Shown: positions 25,248 through 34,358, counted from the first letter of the stretch. The stretch is DNA of 54,602 nucleotides from Porphyromonadaceae bacterium UBA7555 (GCA_002478045.1 DLLT01000027.1:1-54602); one strand, 5' to 3'. Notes: a model not told the origin generated them from the sequence alone. Program-made: numbers and translations.

Positions 25248-26030
25248 TTAATCGTATGCGTGCAGACGCATCAGCATCTCGTCAAAGTCCACCTGATGAG
25301 CATCGAACTCGGGGCCGTCAACGCATACAAAGCGTGTCTTGCCGCCTACGGTGACGCGGCAGGCGCCGCACATGCCCGTACCATCCACCATAATGGTGTT
25401 GAGCGAGCATATCGTGGGGACATTATATTGTGCCGTGAGTTTCGAAACAAATTTCATCATTATGGCCGGGCCGATGGTGACCACCTGATCCACGTGCTCG
25501 CGGTCAAGCACCGACTGTACGCCGACAGTGACCAAGCCCTTGATTCCGTAGCTTCCGTCATCGGTCATGATGATGGTCTCGTCAGAGTATTGCGCCACAT
25601 AATCTTCGAGGATGATGAGGTTGCGCGTGCGGGCTGCCAATACCGAGATGACGCGGTTGCCGGCTTCCTTCATGGCCTTGATAATAGGCAGCAGGGGAGC
25701 CACGCCCACACCGCCGCCACAGCATACCACGGTGCCGAAATTTTCGATATGTGTAGCCTTGCCCAGCGGGCCCACCACATCGGTGAGGCTGTCGCCGACT
25801 TCGAGGCCGCAAATGGCGTGGGTGCTGAAGCCGACATCCTGCACCACCAGGGTGATGGTGCCTGCCGGAATGTCCGCATCGGCTATGGTCAGGGGTATGC
25901 GTTCGCCCTTGTCGCCGCAGCGTACGATGACGAAGTGCCCCGGACGGCGTGCTCGCGCTATCTCCGGAGACTCTACCACCAACTTAACGACTTTGGGGCT
26001 GAAATATTCTTTGCTTACAATTTTGTACAT
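25248..26030 (-). CDS. nfnA: Ferredoxin-NADP reductase subunit, NfnA type
   Basis: The 260-residue protein has an FAD domain of the ferredoxin-NADP reductase fold (about 1-95, with RIPLTIADAD), an NAD-binding domain (CCGGGVGVAPLLPIIK near 105-120) and a C-terminal iron-sulfur loop (GTGMCGACRVTVGG then CVDGPEFD). This is the layout of NfnA, sulfide dehydrogenase alpha subunit and PyrK relatives. With the downstream nfnB it would couple NADH, ferredoxin and NADPH pools in this anaerobe. PyrK is unlikely because no pyrD is adjacent. Confidence 0.84.
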   Translation of the reverse strand: MYKIVSKEYFSPKVVKLVVESPEIARARRPGHFVIVRCGDKGERIPLTIADADIPAGTITLVVQDVGFSTHAICGLEVGDSLTDVVGPLGKATHIENFGTVVCCGGGVGVAPLLPIIKAMKEAGNRVISVLAARTRNLIILEDYVAQYSDETIIMTDDGSYGIKGLVTVGVQSVLDREHVDQVVTIGPAIMMKFVSKLTAQYNVPTICSLNTIMVDGTGMCGACRVTVGGKTRFVCVDGPEFDAHQVDFDEMLMRLHAYD

Positions 26031-26082
26031 AGTCTTGAGTGTATATTTATACTGCCGAAGCGTGTGCCCCGGCTATCGGGTG

Positions 26083-26143
26083 CAAAATTATCAAAAAAAC
26101 GCAGACGACACGAACAAAGACCAAGAAAAAATGATTATTTTTG
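26083..26143. promoter_or_regulatory. Divergent -7 boxes for nfnA and ilvA
   Basis: On the minus strand TAATTTTG (26083-26090) points to nfnA, 53 bases before its start. On the plus strand TATTTTTG (26136-26143) points to ilvA, 52 bases before its start. Confidence 0.65.
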
Positions 26144-26194
26144 TCGCGTTATATAACGCCCTTCCTCATTTTATAAATACCTAAGACAGCAAAT

Positions 26195-27424
26195 ATGTCC
26201 GAAAATACCACAAAACATGCAGCCGAGCCGCTGCAAATCAACGAGATATTCAATGCTGCGCGCGTACTCAACGGCGTGGCTCGCCATACGGCGCTGGTAC
26301 ATGCGACCAACTTCAAACCCGGGGTCGATTTGTGGCTCAAGCCCGAGTGTCTGCAGCTGACCGGATCATTCAAACTTCGCGGTGCCTACTATAAAATTTC
26401 GCAGCTCAGCGACGAGGAAAAGGCACGCGGTGTCATTGCCTGCTCGGCCGGCAACCACGCGCAAGGTGTTGCCCTGGGCGCTACACACAACGGCATCAAG
26501 TCGCTGATATGCCTGCCCGCCGGCGCACCCATATCCAAGGTGGAAGCCACCAAGGGCTATGGCGCCGAGGTATGCCTTGTGCCCGGCGTCTACGATGACG
26601 CCTACGCCAAGGCGCTCGAACTCAAGGAGCAATATGGCTACACCTTTGTGCACCCATTTGACGACCCATTGGTGATTGCCGGACAGGGTACTATCGGTCT
26701 CGAGATACTCGAAGACTTGCCCGAAGTTGAAGCCGTGGTGGTGCCTATAGGCGGCGGAGGTCTGATCTCGGGCGTGGCTTTTGCCATCAAAACCCTGCGC
26801 CCGGGCATCAAAGTCTACGGCGTACAGGCCGAAGGCGCTCCCTCGATGTATCAGTCGCTGCACGAAGGACATCCCGTGCACCTGCCCAGCGTGGCCACCA
26901 TTGCCGACGGTATCTGCGTCAAAGAACCGGGTGTCAACACCTTTGCCTTCTGTCAGAAGTATGTGGACGAGGTCGTCACCGTCAGCGATGACGAAGTGGC
27001 TGCGGCCATACTCGCCCTTATCGAGAAACAGAAATTGGTCAGCGAGGGCGCCGGAGCCGTCAGCGTTGCTGCCGTAATGTTTGACAAACTGCCCGTCCAA
27101 GGCAAGAAGGTCTGCTGCCTCGTATCGGGCGGCAATATAGACGTCAATACGCTCAACCGCGTCATCACACGCGGTCTGGTCAAGAGCGGCCGCTTCTATA
27201 CCGCCATCATCAACCTCGCCGATAAGCCCGGCCAGCTCTCCGGCGTCTGCGGCGTCATCGCCCAACTCGGCGGCAACATCATCTCCGTCACACACGAACG
27301 CCTCGATGCTTCGGTCGAAATCAACGGCTGCACACTGCGCATAGATATGGAGACGCGCAACGCCGAGCATATCGAGCAAGTACGCCAAGGCCTTCGCGAT
27401 GCCGGATACAAAGTGCTCAACTGA
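26195..27424 (+). CDS. ilvA: Threonine dehydratase with one C-terminal ACT domain
   Basis: This 409-residue PLP enzyme deaminates threonine to 2-oxobutanoate, the entry to isoleucine synthesis. The Schiff-base lysine is K60 in TGSFKLRGAYY; the glycine loop is VVPIGGGGLISG near 180-195, and the ASAGNHAQG-like loop is CSAGNHAQG. One ACT domain (about 325-409, FYTAIINLADKPGQLSGV) places it in the single-ACT IlvA form rather than the two-ACT biosynthetic form, so allosteric control may differ from the E. coli enzyme. Confidence 0.92.
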   Translation: MSENTTKHAAEPLQINEIFNAARVLNGVARHTALVHATNFKPGVDLWLKPECLQLTGSFKLRGAYYKISQLSDEEKARGVIACSAGNHAQGVALGATHNGIKSLICLPAGAPISKVEATKGYGAEVCLVPGVYDDAYAKALELKEQYGYTFVHPFDDPLVIAGQGTIGLEILEDLPEVEAVVVPIGGGGLISGVAFAIKTLRPGIKVYGVQAEGAPSMYQSLHEGHPVHLPSVATIADGICVKEPGVNTFAFCQKYVDEVVTVSDDEVAAAILALIEKQKLVSEGAGAVSVAAVMFDKLPVQGKKVCCLVSGGNIDVNTLNRVITRGLVKSGRFYTAIINLADKPGQLSGVCGVIAQLGGNIISVTHERLDASVEINGCTLRIDMETRNAEHIEQVRQGLRDAGYKVLN

Positions 27425-27487
27425 CCCCCCCGGCGAACATCACCGACACGAAACAAATACCTATATTAAACTCTAATAATTCTAATT

Positions 27488-28189
27488 ATGGACTGCAAAA
27501 AATTCTCCTCCGCACTTCCGGCGCTGCTCATCGCTGTCGGCATCATTATCAGCGGCTTTGCACTCAAAGCCGGCATCGACAACTTCGCATTCCGCGACCG
27601 CGAAGTCAGCGTCCGCGGCCTGGCCGAACGCACAGTCAAGGCCGATAATGCCTCCTGGAACGTAAGCTATACCATCACAGGCAACGATCTACAGGCTCTA
27701 TACGCCCAACTCGAAGACAAAAACGCCACCGTCAAAGCCTTCATCAAAGAATGTGGCATTGCCGAGGCGGATATCACCTTCGGCACACCCTCGGTGTACG
27801 AACCCGAGGCCGAACGCTATGGCGAAACCAACCGCAACTACCGCTACGCCCTTACCGGCACCGTCAACGTCAACACCTCCAAGGTCGATGATGTCTACGC
27901 CATGGTCGACAAGCAAGGCGTACTGCTTGCACGCGGCATCCCCTTCTCGAGCACATACGTCAACTACACCTTCAACGGTCTCAATAGCATCAAGCCCGAG
28001 ATGATAGCCCAAGCCACTAAGAGCGCACGCGAAGCTGCCGCCCAATTCGCCAAAGACAGCGAATCCACCCTCGGCAAAATCAAGACCGCCAGCCAAGGCC
28101 AATTCTCCATCGAAGACCTCGACTCCGGCAAGCCCTACATGAAGAACGTCCGCGTAGTCTCCACCGTCGTCTACTACCTTGAGGACTGA
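27488..28189 (+). CDS. SIMPL-domain (DUF541) protein with N-terminal anchor
   Basis: The 233-residue protein has one N-terminal hydrophobic segment (about 9-28), then a SIMPL domain with VSVRGLAERTVKADNASWN and the RYALTGTVNVNT region. It closes with a VVSTVVYYLED strand. It is probably anchored in the inner membrane and faces the periplasm. Family members have been linked to oxidative stress and to interaction with kinases, but the biochemical role is not defined. It lies 63 bases after ilvA. Confidence 0.85.
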   Translation: MDCKKFSSALPALLIAVGIIISGFALKAGIDNFAFRDREVSVRGLAERTVKADNASWNVSYTITGNDLQALYAQLEDKNATVKAFIKECGIAEADITFGTPSVYEPEAERYGETNRNYRYALTGTVNVNTSKVDDVYAMVDKQGVLLARGIPFSSTYVNYTFNGLNSIKPEMIAQATKSAREAAAQFAKDSESTLGKIKTASQGQFSIEDLDSGKPYMKNVRVVSTVVYYLED

Positions 28190-28252
28190 CCAGTCAACCG
28201 ACCGGAGATTATATTCTAAGTGATCTTGGACTAAAATTCGCAAGCCATATCG

Positions 28253-28294
28253 GCGGGGAGGCGATATCGTTTCGCTTCCCCGCTGCTTAATTTT
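28253..28294 (+). terminator. Terminator after the SIMPL gene
   Basis: Twelve-base arms (GCGGGGAGGCGA, one G-T pair) with a 7-base loop are followed by TGCTTAATTTT. The rest of the 28190-28510 gap has only a -7-like box (TAATTTTG, 28398-28405) for the next gene. Confidence 0.78.
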
Positions 28295-28397
28295 CCGCCG
28301 GCCTATACAATATATAAATGCAATAGCGTAAAACGCTCGCAATTCAGATATAAGCGATGAATGTCAAGGTGGGGAGTGAGTATTCGCGGAAAATGAG

Positions 28398-28405
28398 TAA
28401 TTTTG
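28398..28405 (+). promoter_or_regulatory. -7 box before the first phosphodiester glycosidase gene
   Basis: TAATTTTG matches the consensus, but no TTTG is seen at -33 and the leader would be about 100 bases. Confidence 0.5.
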
Positions 28406-28510
28406 TAGGTGAAGCGGACGCGAAACGGCGGCGTTGGCCGTGGGCGAACCGTTTTTGAGTTTTTAGATTATCGTAGAGCACCCTAAAAACGACTTATAAG
28501 ACTTAAAGAT

Positions 28511-31036
28511 ATGCAAATGAAGGCATCTTTGGGCGGCGGAATTGTGGCCGCAATGATGGCGGCAACGGCGCTGTCGTCGATGGTGTGTGCCGAGGCACAG
28601 ACTACCGAATTGAAGTATGACTGGGGCGTGTGCGACACGCTGGCGATGTATAACGTCGGCCCCGGTATCACTTACTCGAAGCTGGTGTATCACGACAAGC
28701 CGCTGATAGTGTGGCTTGTGGAGGTGGACTTGACCAATCCTTACAATAAGGTGGAACAGGCCCCGAGCCGTATGGCAGTACCGGATACGAAGCGCTGGAC
28801 CATTCCGACGTTCCAGACGGAGTTGTCCAAGCCGGGACATAATGTGTGCGTGGCGTGGAACCACGATTTCTTCTCGTATGACGGAGGTTATGCCATCGGC
28901 CTGAATATCCATGAGGGTCAGCCTAATTACACGAAGTTCAGCCGCTCGACACTGGCCTTTGACGATAAGAAGCATGCCGAGGTGTTCCGCGCCGGTATCA
29001 GCCCTTATGTAGTGATAGGCGATGAGAAGGTGTATATCGACTTCTACAATCGCGCGGCCAATGCGTTTTATGGCTCGTGCGTGTTCTTCAATATGTACAA
29101 TGCATCGACGTTGACCGAGGCCGGCCATTATATCGCGTTGCAGCCTATAGACGGCTGGGCTGTAAACCGCCCCGAGGGTACGCGATGCCGCGTGACGGCC
29201 ATTTCGGACGAGCCGATGCAGACGAGTGTGGACACGTATGTGCTGTATCTTCGCAACGAGAAATTGCACGCCCTGGACAAGGCGGCAGTGGGCGATATTG
29301 CCACTGTGTATCAGACTTTTGACGCTCCGACTTGGGGCGTAATTCCCGAGAATATTATGGAGGGCTTCCACGGCTACGTAAGCATAGTCCATGACGGAGT
29401 ATTGCATAAGGGCGAGTATGACGATTTTGAGAACGGTAGCAGCTACCCCAATGGTCGCTCTTACGAGCTGTCATCGCGCACCATGGCCGGTATCAATAAG
29501 GAAGGCAATCGCTTGTATGTGGCTGTCAACGAGGCCGGTTCGGGCAAAAGCGAAGCCATAGACTGCATCGAGATGGCCGCCTTCCTTGTGGACCATGGCG
29601 CCAATGATGTGGTCAACTTTGACAGCGGTGGCAGCGCCGCCATTTCATTGGACGGCGAGATGCTCAATTACCCGATGCGCGGCGGGTCGATACGTCCCGT
29701 GGCCGATGCCATGTTGGCTGTATCTACGGCGCCCGCTGCTGACGATGCTGCGTCCATAGGCTTCACCAATCGTCGCCGCCGTATGCCGATGCTGGGCGCA
29801 ACGCCCTTAGGCGTAATGGCTTATAATGAGTACGGCGACATCGTGTCTAAGGATATCACCAAGGATTGCACCTTCGAGTGCATCCCCGCCGAGTTGGGTT
29901 ATGTAGATGCTGACGGCGTGCTGCATGCGTCCGATAATGCCGTCTCGGGCAAGATTGTGGCCACTTACAACGCCGCAGGCAAGACCTTAACGGCCGAAAT
30001 GCCGGTGTTCCTGGCTCAAATTGACGGCGTAAAGCCCGCCAACAGCTCCTTGCTTATAGACAAATATCGCCGTCAGTTGTTGGGCCTGTGCGGCGTCTGC
30101 GGCGGCATCAATATTGATGTAGATCCTTCGGCTTTCGAGTGGTCGGCATCACCCGAGGGTATTGTCGAAATTGATGACAACGGATATGTCACGGGCAAGG
30201 CCAACGGTACGGCAACCGTTACCGGAACATATAAAGACTTGGAAGTGAATATGGAAGTGACTGTCGAAATTCCCGAAAGCGATATAGACATCACGCGCTT
30301 TGACGATGGAACGGTCTTCGGAATGAAGTATGCTTCGGCGCTTATCAAGAATTTGACTTCAAACACCACCGACTTCCCCGAGGGCTGGGATCGCGGCGCT
30401 TCGCTCACCTTTGACCTCAAGAGCAATCGCAATCCTATGGTGACTTTCAACCCCGGCGCTTCGATACGGCTGTACTCGCTGCCTAACAGCCTGACGCTGA
30501 CGATGAACGACCGCGACAATGTCGTAAGTGGAATCAAGATGGACTTTGTAGACGCCGAGGGTACACGCTTCAGCCTCACCAATGCCACCGTCCCCGAGCA
30601 GCAGGAGTATGTCTTCAAATTTGCCGAAAGCGATGGCACCGAGATGCTGACACCCCGCTATCCGCTGACTTTCGAGAAAATGTACTTCACTATGGTCAAA
30701 AAAAGCGTCACCGGTGCACGTCTTGACTTGCGCTCGATTACCGCCAATTACCCCGGTATGGGTGCCGTAGACGACATCATGGTTGATGCTCGCCGAGACG
30801 GCGCTCTGATTGCCGGACAGCAGGGCGACAATATTGTCCTTGTCCTCGGTGATGCTTCCGGCGCGGCTCGCGTGCGTGTGTCTACGCTTTCGGGCGCGGT
30901 GGCGCTGTCTGCCGATGCCGATTTCGCATCAGGTTCGGTGGCCGTGTACGCTCCCGCACTCGCTCCGGGTATATATATCGTCACTGTATACCCGGCAGCC
31001 GGTCGCCCGGCTTCGGCCAAACTGATAATTCGATAA
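28511..31036 (+). CDS. Secreted phosphodiester glycosidase with Ig-like domain and C-terminal tail
   Basis: The 841-residue protein has a signal peptide (about 1-30). Its phosphodiester glycosidase (NAGPA-type) region includes WNHDFFSYDGGYAIGLN and VNFDSGGSAA (about 368-377), where the usual family loop is NLDGGGS. Residues about 525-597 look like a bacterial Ig-like group 2 domain (VEIDDNGYVTGKANGTATVT). The last 50 residues (SGAVALSAD... GIYIVTVYP... AKLIIR) fit a type A-like sorting tail. It likely removes sugar-1-phosphate caps or splits phosphodiester-linked glycans outside the cell. Met3 is an alternative start. A paralogue with the classic loop starts at 53003. Confidence 0.82.
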   Translation: MQMKASLGGGIVAAMMAATALSSMVCAEAQTTELKYDWGVCDTLAMYNVGPGITYSKLVYHDKPLIVWLVEVDLTNPYNKVEQAPSRMAVPDTKRWTIPTFQTELSKPGHNVCVAWNHDFFSYDGGYAIGLNIHEGQPNYTKFSRSTLAFDDKKHAEVFRAGISPYVVIGDEKVYIDFYNRAANAFYGSCVFFNMYNASTLTEAGHYIALQPIDGWAVNRPEGTRCRVTAISDEPMQTSVDTYVLYLRNEKLHALDKAAVGDIATVYQTFDAPTWGVIPENIMEGFHGYVSIVHDGVLHKGEYDDFENGSSYPNGRSYELSSRTMAGINKEGNRLYVAVNEAGSGKSEAIDCIEMAAFLVDHGANDVVNFDSGGSAAISLDGEMLNYPMRGGSIRPVADAMLAVSTAPAADDAASIGFTNRRRRMPMLGATPLGVMAYNEYGDIVSKDITKDCTFECIPAELGYVDADGVLHASDNAVSGKIVATYNAAGKTLTAEMPVFLAQIDGVKPANSSLLIDKYRRQLLGLCGVCGGINIDVDPSAFEWSASPEGIVEIDDNGYVTGKANGTATVTGTYKDLEVNMEVTVEIPESDIDITRFDDGTVFGMKYASALIKNLTSNTTDFPEGWDRGASLTFDLKSNRNPMVTFNPGASIRLYSLPNSLTLTMNDRDNVVSGIKMDFVDAEGTRFSLTNATVPEQQEYVFKFAESDGTEMLTPRYPLTFEKMYFTMVKKSVTGARLDLRSITANYPGMGAVDDIMVDARRDGALIAGQQGDNIVLVLGDASGAARVRVSTLSGAVALSADADFASGSVAVYAPALAPGIYIVTVYPAAGRPASAKLIIR

Positions 31037-31059
31037 AGAGTCGCTAAAGATTATCGCTT

Positions 31060-32109
31060 ATGCCTGCCAACAAAAACGCGATGACGCGCTACAAGTTGCT
31101 CGATGACCTGTTGAGCAACCGCTATCACAGCTACTCGATTGCCGATATGACCGAGTATATCAACGAGCGTCTTGTCGAGTATGACGCCGATGGTGGTAGT
31201 GTATGCCGTCGCACTATCGAAAAAGATATTAAGTACTTGGAGGAAGGCCCTTTCGGTGCCGACATCGAGCGCTATACGGATGACTGCAACAAGCGATGCC
31301 TGCGCTACGCCAATGAGGGCTTCACGATATTCAAGCAAGAGCTGAACGATGACGAAAAGCTGATGCTTCGCGAAACAATACGTATGATCGGTCGATTTGA
31401 CGGTCTACCCAATCTCGCTGCCCTCGAGCGACTGCGCCAATCGGTGAACATCGGTGACGAAGACCATCGCGAAATTATATCCTTTACACGCAATCCGTTA
31501 GGAGAGTCTAATATACTCGGCGAGCTGTTTACTGCCATATCACAGGAAGTGGTGGTCGAGTTTACGCATTACAATTACGACATCCCGAACAGCCGGAAAT
31601 CGTTTCGCGTCAACCCACTATTACTCAGGGAGTACAATCGCAGATGGTTCTTGCTCGGCACTATTGTTGACAAAAAGAAACTGTACACCTTCGCCCTTGA
31701 CCGCATCTCGGAACTGAAGATGCTCCCCGGAATAAAGTATCAGCCCTATGACGGAGATTTGAGCGAACATTTCGATGACATCATCGGTATGACGTACTAT
31801 AAGCATAATCCGGTGCTGGAAATTGTGTTTTGGACAAACGATGTAGCCTTTGAATATGTCCGGAGCAAGCCGTTGCATGTTTCGCAGACGCAGCTCCGCG
31901 GCGAGCGCGATGCCGAGCTGCGGCAAAAGTATCCGGCGCTTACCGGCGGGCACTTTTTCCGCATCAACTGCAAAGAAAATTACGAACTTATCCGCGAGCT
32001 TATGTCCTACAATTCTGCGCTTATAGTCCTTAGTCCCACAGAATTACGAGACAAAATAGTACGAACCCTCGCCGATATGACGGTGGGATACGGCAAGGTG
32101 CGAACATAG
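31060..32109 (+). CDS. WYL-domain transcriptional regulator of the RT/helicase/vWA island
   Basis: The 349-residue protein has an N-terminal helix-turn-helix region (about 8-70) and a WYL domain with the core motif at about 182-200 (VNPLLLREYNRRWFLLG). It shares its opening (MPxNK), domain spacing and many C-terminal positions (SKPLHxSQ) with the WYL protein at 5940; the two are paralogues. Such proteins often sense phage-derived or damaged nucleic acids and control defence operons. Here it precedes a reverse transcriptase gene. It starts only 23 bases after the glycosidase gene, so its own promoter must lie in that gene or it is co-transcribed. Confidence 0.85.
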   Translation: MPANKNAMTRYKLLDDLLSNRYHSYSIADMTEYINERLVEYDADGGSVCRRTIEKDIKYLEEGPFGADIERYTDDCNKRCLRYANEGFTIFKQELNDDEKLMLRETIRMIGRFDGLPNLAALERLRQSVNIGDEDHREIISFTRNPLGESNILGELFTAISQEVVVEFTHYNYDIPNSRKSFRVNPLLLREYNRRWFLLGTIVDKKKLYTFALDRISELKMLPGIKYQPYDGDLSEHFDDIIGMTYYKHNPVLEIVFWTNDVAFEYVRSKPLHVSQTQLRGERDAELRQKYPALTGGHFFRINCKENYELIRELMSYNSALIVLSPTELRDKIVRTLADMTVGYGKVRT

Positions 32110-32136
32110 AGTTCGCGCACGCGCGGTAACTTTGCA

Positions 32137-32179
32137 TCGTCATCGGGACAAGCCCGGTGGCGATGTTTTGTTTTTATAA
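32137..32179 (+). terminator. Terminator of the second WYL gene
   Basis: An imperfect 13-bp stem (CATCGTCATCGGG with CCCGGTGGCGATG, two G-T pairs) is followed by TTTTGTTTTT. It separates the regulator from the reverse transcriptase gene. Confidence 0.8.
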
Positions 32180-32243
32180 TACATGCGATTGATTACCGAT
32201 GTGAAACCTATACGGACGGCGTGTAAAATTTACTCAAAAATCC

Positions 32244-32276
32244 ATTTACATTCCGTACCCCGAGGGTATATAAAGG
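32244..32276 (+). promoter_or_regulatory. Promoter/leader block of the reverse transcriptase gene, shared with the vWA gene
   Basis: A 33-base block starts ATTTACATT and ends GGGTATATAAAGG. It matches the block at 36764-36796 upstream of the vWA gene in the same register: 22 of 33 positions agree, concentrated at the two ends. The -7 position here reads TACATTCC, a weak box, while the vWA copy has a perfect TACCTTTG. The reverse transcriptase ATG follows after 39 bases and the vWA ATG after 42. Confidence 0.6.
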
Positions 32277-32315
32277 CACAAACACAATTCTATAGACTAA
32301 AATAAATAGCATAAT

Positions 32316-34139
32316 ATGACCAACAAAAAGACCAAGACAATTTTAGACCTCAGTGCAGGCGAAGCCCTCGACTTCCTCATGCAGAACGACCGGTATGTCA
32401 CTACCGAGATGCCGGAGTACCTCAATTTTGACCCCGTACTGGCGTTTGCTCGCGAGCACATCGGCGATACCCCCATTGACAAATGTGTGAATAAAGTCAA
32501 CCCCGAGGATATGGCCGATGCCAATTATGACATTATGCTCAATAAGGACGGCAAGTATGCCGTGCGTGTGCTGTCGCTGTCCAATCCGTTCCTGTACTAT
32601 ATGCTGGCGCGCGAAATTTGTGCTCCGGAGCATTGGGACGCGATACTCGACGACTTCAAGGTCTTTGGCTCGACGCCGCACATACACGCTGTCGGTATCC
32701 CCGTCATCCAGGCCGAGAATGAGAGTTTTCATAAGGCCACAACCATCCTGAACTGGTGGAGCCGTTTCGAGCAAATGGCCGTCAAGCTGTCGCTGGACTA
32801 TCGCTACATGTTTGTCACGGATATTACCAATTGCTACGGCACTATCGAGTTGCGAACGGTCGAAAAAGCTCTTTGCCGCAAGGGTACGGCATCCGAAGTC
32901 GAAGTCAAGACGGACATTGTGCGCATCCTGACCATGCTGCGCCAGGGACGCAACATCGGCCTGCCGCAAGGCAGCACCTTGTACGACATCGTCGCCGAGA
33001 TTGTCATGGGCTACGCGGACGTGTTGCTGCACGAGGCTTTGGAGCGTGAAGGCATCACTGATGGCTACGAAATCCTGCGCTATCGCGACGATTACAAGGT
33101 CTTTGCAAACGACAAAGACCTGCTGGAGCGCATCTCGTACACACTGCAACACGTGCTCGAAAGTCTCAACCTGCGTCTCAATAGCGCCAAGACCCGCATC
33201 AGCAATTCGATAATTACCGACTCGATAAAGCCCGACAAGCTGGCGTACATCTACAACACCCCGATATACAAAAGGTCAATTTACAATGCCCAAAATAACA
33301 ATAACTACAACAATAGGATATGCTGCAGCTTCAACGGCATACAGAAGCAGCTGCTTTTCATCCTGCAATTCGGCCGCGAATACCCCGACTGCGGCCGCAT
33401 ACGGGTGCTGCTGTCAGACCTCTCCATGTGGATTGAGAAGTATATCAACAAGGTGGTGAAAAAGTCGGACAAGGGAAAGTCAGCCGAAGATAAGAAGGAA
33501 CAGGGGCGTCAGGGTGCAATCCGTGAGGACATTATGGCTATGTCGGCCATCGCCGCACAGATTGCCGCCGAGAATCTCAACAGTGCACACTATGCCCTGA
33601 AAGTCATCAGCCAGCTGCTTTCGACCATCAGCGATGAGCAAGTTGAGAACGGCGAGCAGGCGTCCAAAGACGAGATAGTCACCAAGGTGCTCCATCGCCT
33701 CGGCTCGATGCAAAACAGCGATTACCTCAAAATCTGGCTGCAAAACCTCGCTGTCAAAGCCGAATACGATGGCGAATACAGCTTCGCCGACGAAAAAGGC
33801 ACCGGCCTGTGCCACCTTGTCTGCGGCGCCGATGCCAACCTATGGGACAACAGCTTCCTCGCGCCCGAGTACCTCGAAGGCTTCGATGCCACCGCCGTAG
33901 TTGATGCCACCGTCCTGCACAACGACAGCCCCGTGATGCAGTTCAAGCACCGCTCTCCCTACGACGACAGCACGCCCGACGAGAAAGATGACATTGCAGC
34001 CTGCGCCGACACCGTTGACGAGGAAGAATACCGTGCCCAAGAGGAATACCGTGCTGGGGCCGATGATGACATTGACGAAGAGGAATACCTTGCCAAAGCC
34101 GGGGCCGACGAAGACATAGCCGAGGTCGACCCCGAATAA
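32316..34139 (+). CDS. Reverse transcriptase of non-mobile (defence-type, UG/DRT-like) class
   Basis: The 607-residue protein has the RT palm motifs: Asp169 in FVTDITNCYGTI (motif A), GLPQGS at 215-220 (motif B), YRDD at 256-259 in ILRYRDDYKVFAN (motif C) and LNLRLNSAKTRI (285-295). The two metal-binding Asp of YxDD are intact. There is no maturase, endonuclease or retron-type thumb motif; after residue 300 the protein is helix-rich, as in UG/Abi-type reverse transcriptases. The last 50 residues are a very acidic tail with repeated EEEYRA-type units. Neighbours are a WYL regulator and a NERD helicase. I infer an antiphage role; the exact RT group cannot be set without a search. Confidence 0.85.
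   Translation: MTNKKTKTILDLSAGEALDFLMQNDRYVTTEMPEYLNFDPVLAFAREHIGDTPIDKCVNKVNPEDMADANYDIMLNKDGKYAVRVLSLSNPFLYYMLAREICAPEHWDAILDDFKVFGSTPHIHAVGIPVIQAENESFHKATTILNWWSRFEQMAVKLSLDYRYMFVTDITNCYGTIELRTVEKALCRKGTASEVEVKTDIVRILTMLRQGRNIGLPQGSTLYDIVAEIVMGYADVLLHEALEREGITDGYEILRYRDDYKVFANDKDLLERISYTLQHVLESLNLRLNSAKTRISNSIITDSIKPDKLAYIYNTPIYKRSIYNAQNNNNYNNRICCSFNGIQKQLLFILQFGREYPDCGRIRVLLSDLSMWIEKYINKVVKKSDKGKSAEDKKEQGRQGAIREDIMAMSAIAAQIAAENLNSAHYALKVISQLLSTISDEQVENGEQASKDEIVTKVLHRLGSMQNSDYLKIWLQNLAVKAEYDGEYSFADEKGTGLCHLVCGADANLWDNSFLAPEYLEGFDATAVVDATVLHNDSPVMQFKHRSPYDDSTPDEKDDIAACADTVDEEEYRAQEEYRAGADDDIDEEEYLAKAGADEDIAEVDPE
33285..33315 (+). repeat. AAC/AAT-rich simple repeat inside the RT gene
   Basis: The region is made of AAC, AAT and TAC codons and encodes an Asn/Tyr-rich loop (YNAQNNNNYNNR, about 323-334). 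It may be a flexible insertion between the palm and the helical C-terminal part. Confidence 0.6.
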
Positions 34140-34170
34140 TTGGGACATTCTGACATAGTAGTATCTCCTC

Positions 34171-34274
34171 GGTGTCTTGCCCGGATTGACGCATAGGGCC
34201 TTCACTCAAACCACATCAATCACCACCCTCTCTCCGGCAAGACACCCGTACGGGCGCGGCATCGCGCCCGTACG
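34171..34274 (+). ncRNA. Candidate structured RNA element downstream of the RT gene
   Basis: Stem A pairs 34171-34185 (GGTGTCTTGCCCGGA) with 34233-34246 (TCCGGCAAGACACC), 14 pairs with one bulged base and a 47-base A/C-rich loop. Stem B directly abuts it: a perfect 12-bp hairpin, CGTACGGGCGCG with its complement at 34263-34274, and a GCAT loop. The sequence after stem B is AAAAGGAGG, not a T run, so a plain terminator is unlikely on either strand. It could be a non-coding RNA used by the reverse transcriptase or a leader of the helicase gene. No transcription evidence exists. Confidence 0.4.
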
Positions 34275-34358
34275 AAAAGGAGGCTATTTTGAAAGAGGAT
34301 AGACTTGTTAGCTTGGGATACCTTATGAAATTCGCTCAGATATGATTCTGCCATTGAA

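Noticed and set aside
32127..32134. TAACTTTG as a promoter for the reverse transcriptase gene
   Set aside because: It lies directly before the WYL terminator hairpin, so transcripts would end at once, and it has no -33 box. The shared block at 32244 is more convincing.
34247..34274. Stem B as an ordinary intrinsic terminator of the RT gene
   Set aside because: No T run follows on either strand, and it directly abuts another stem.
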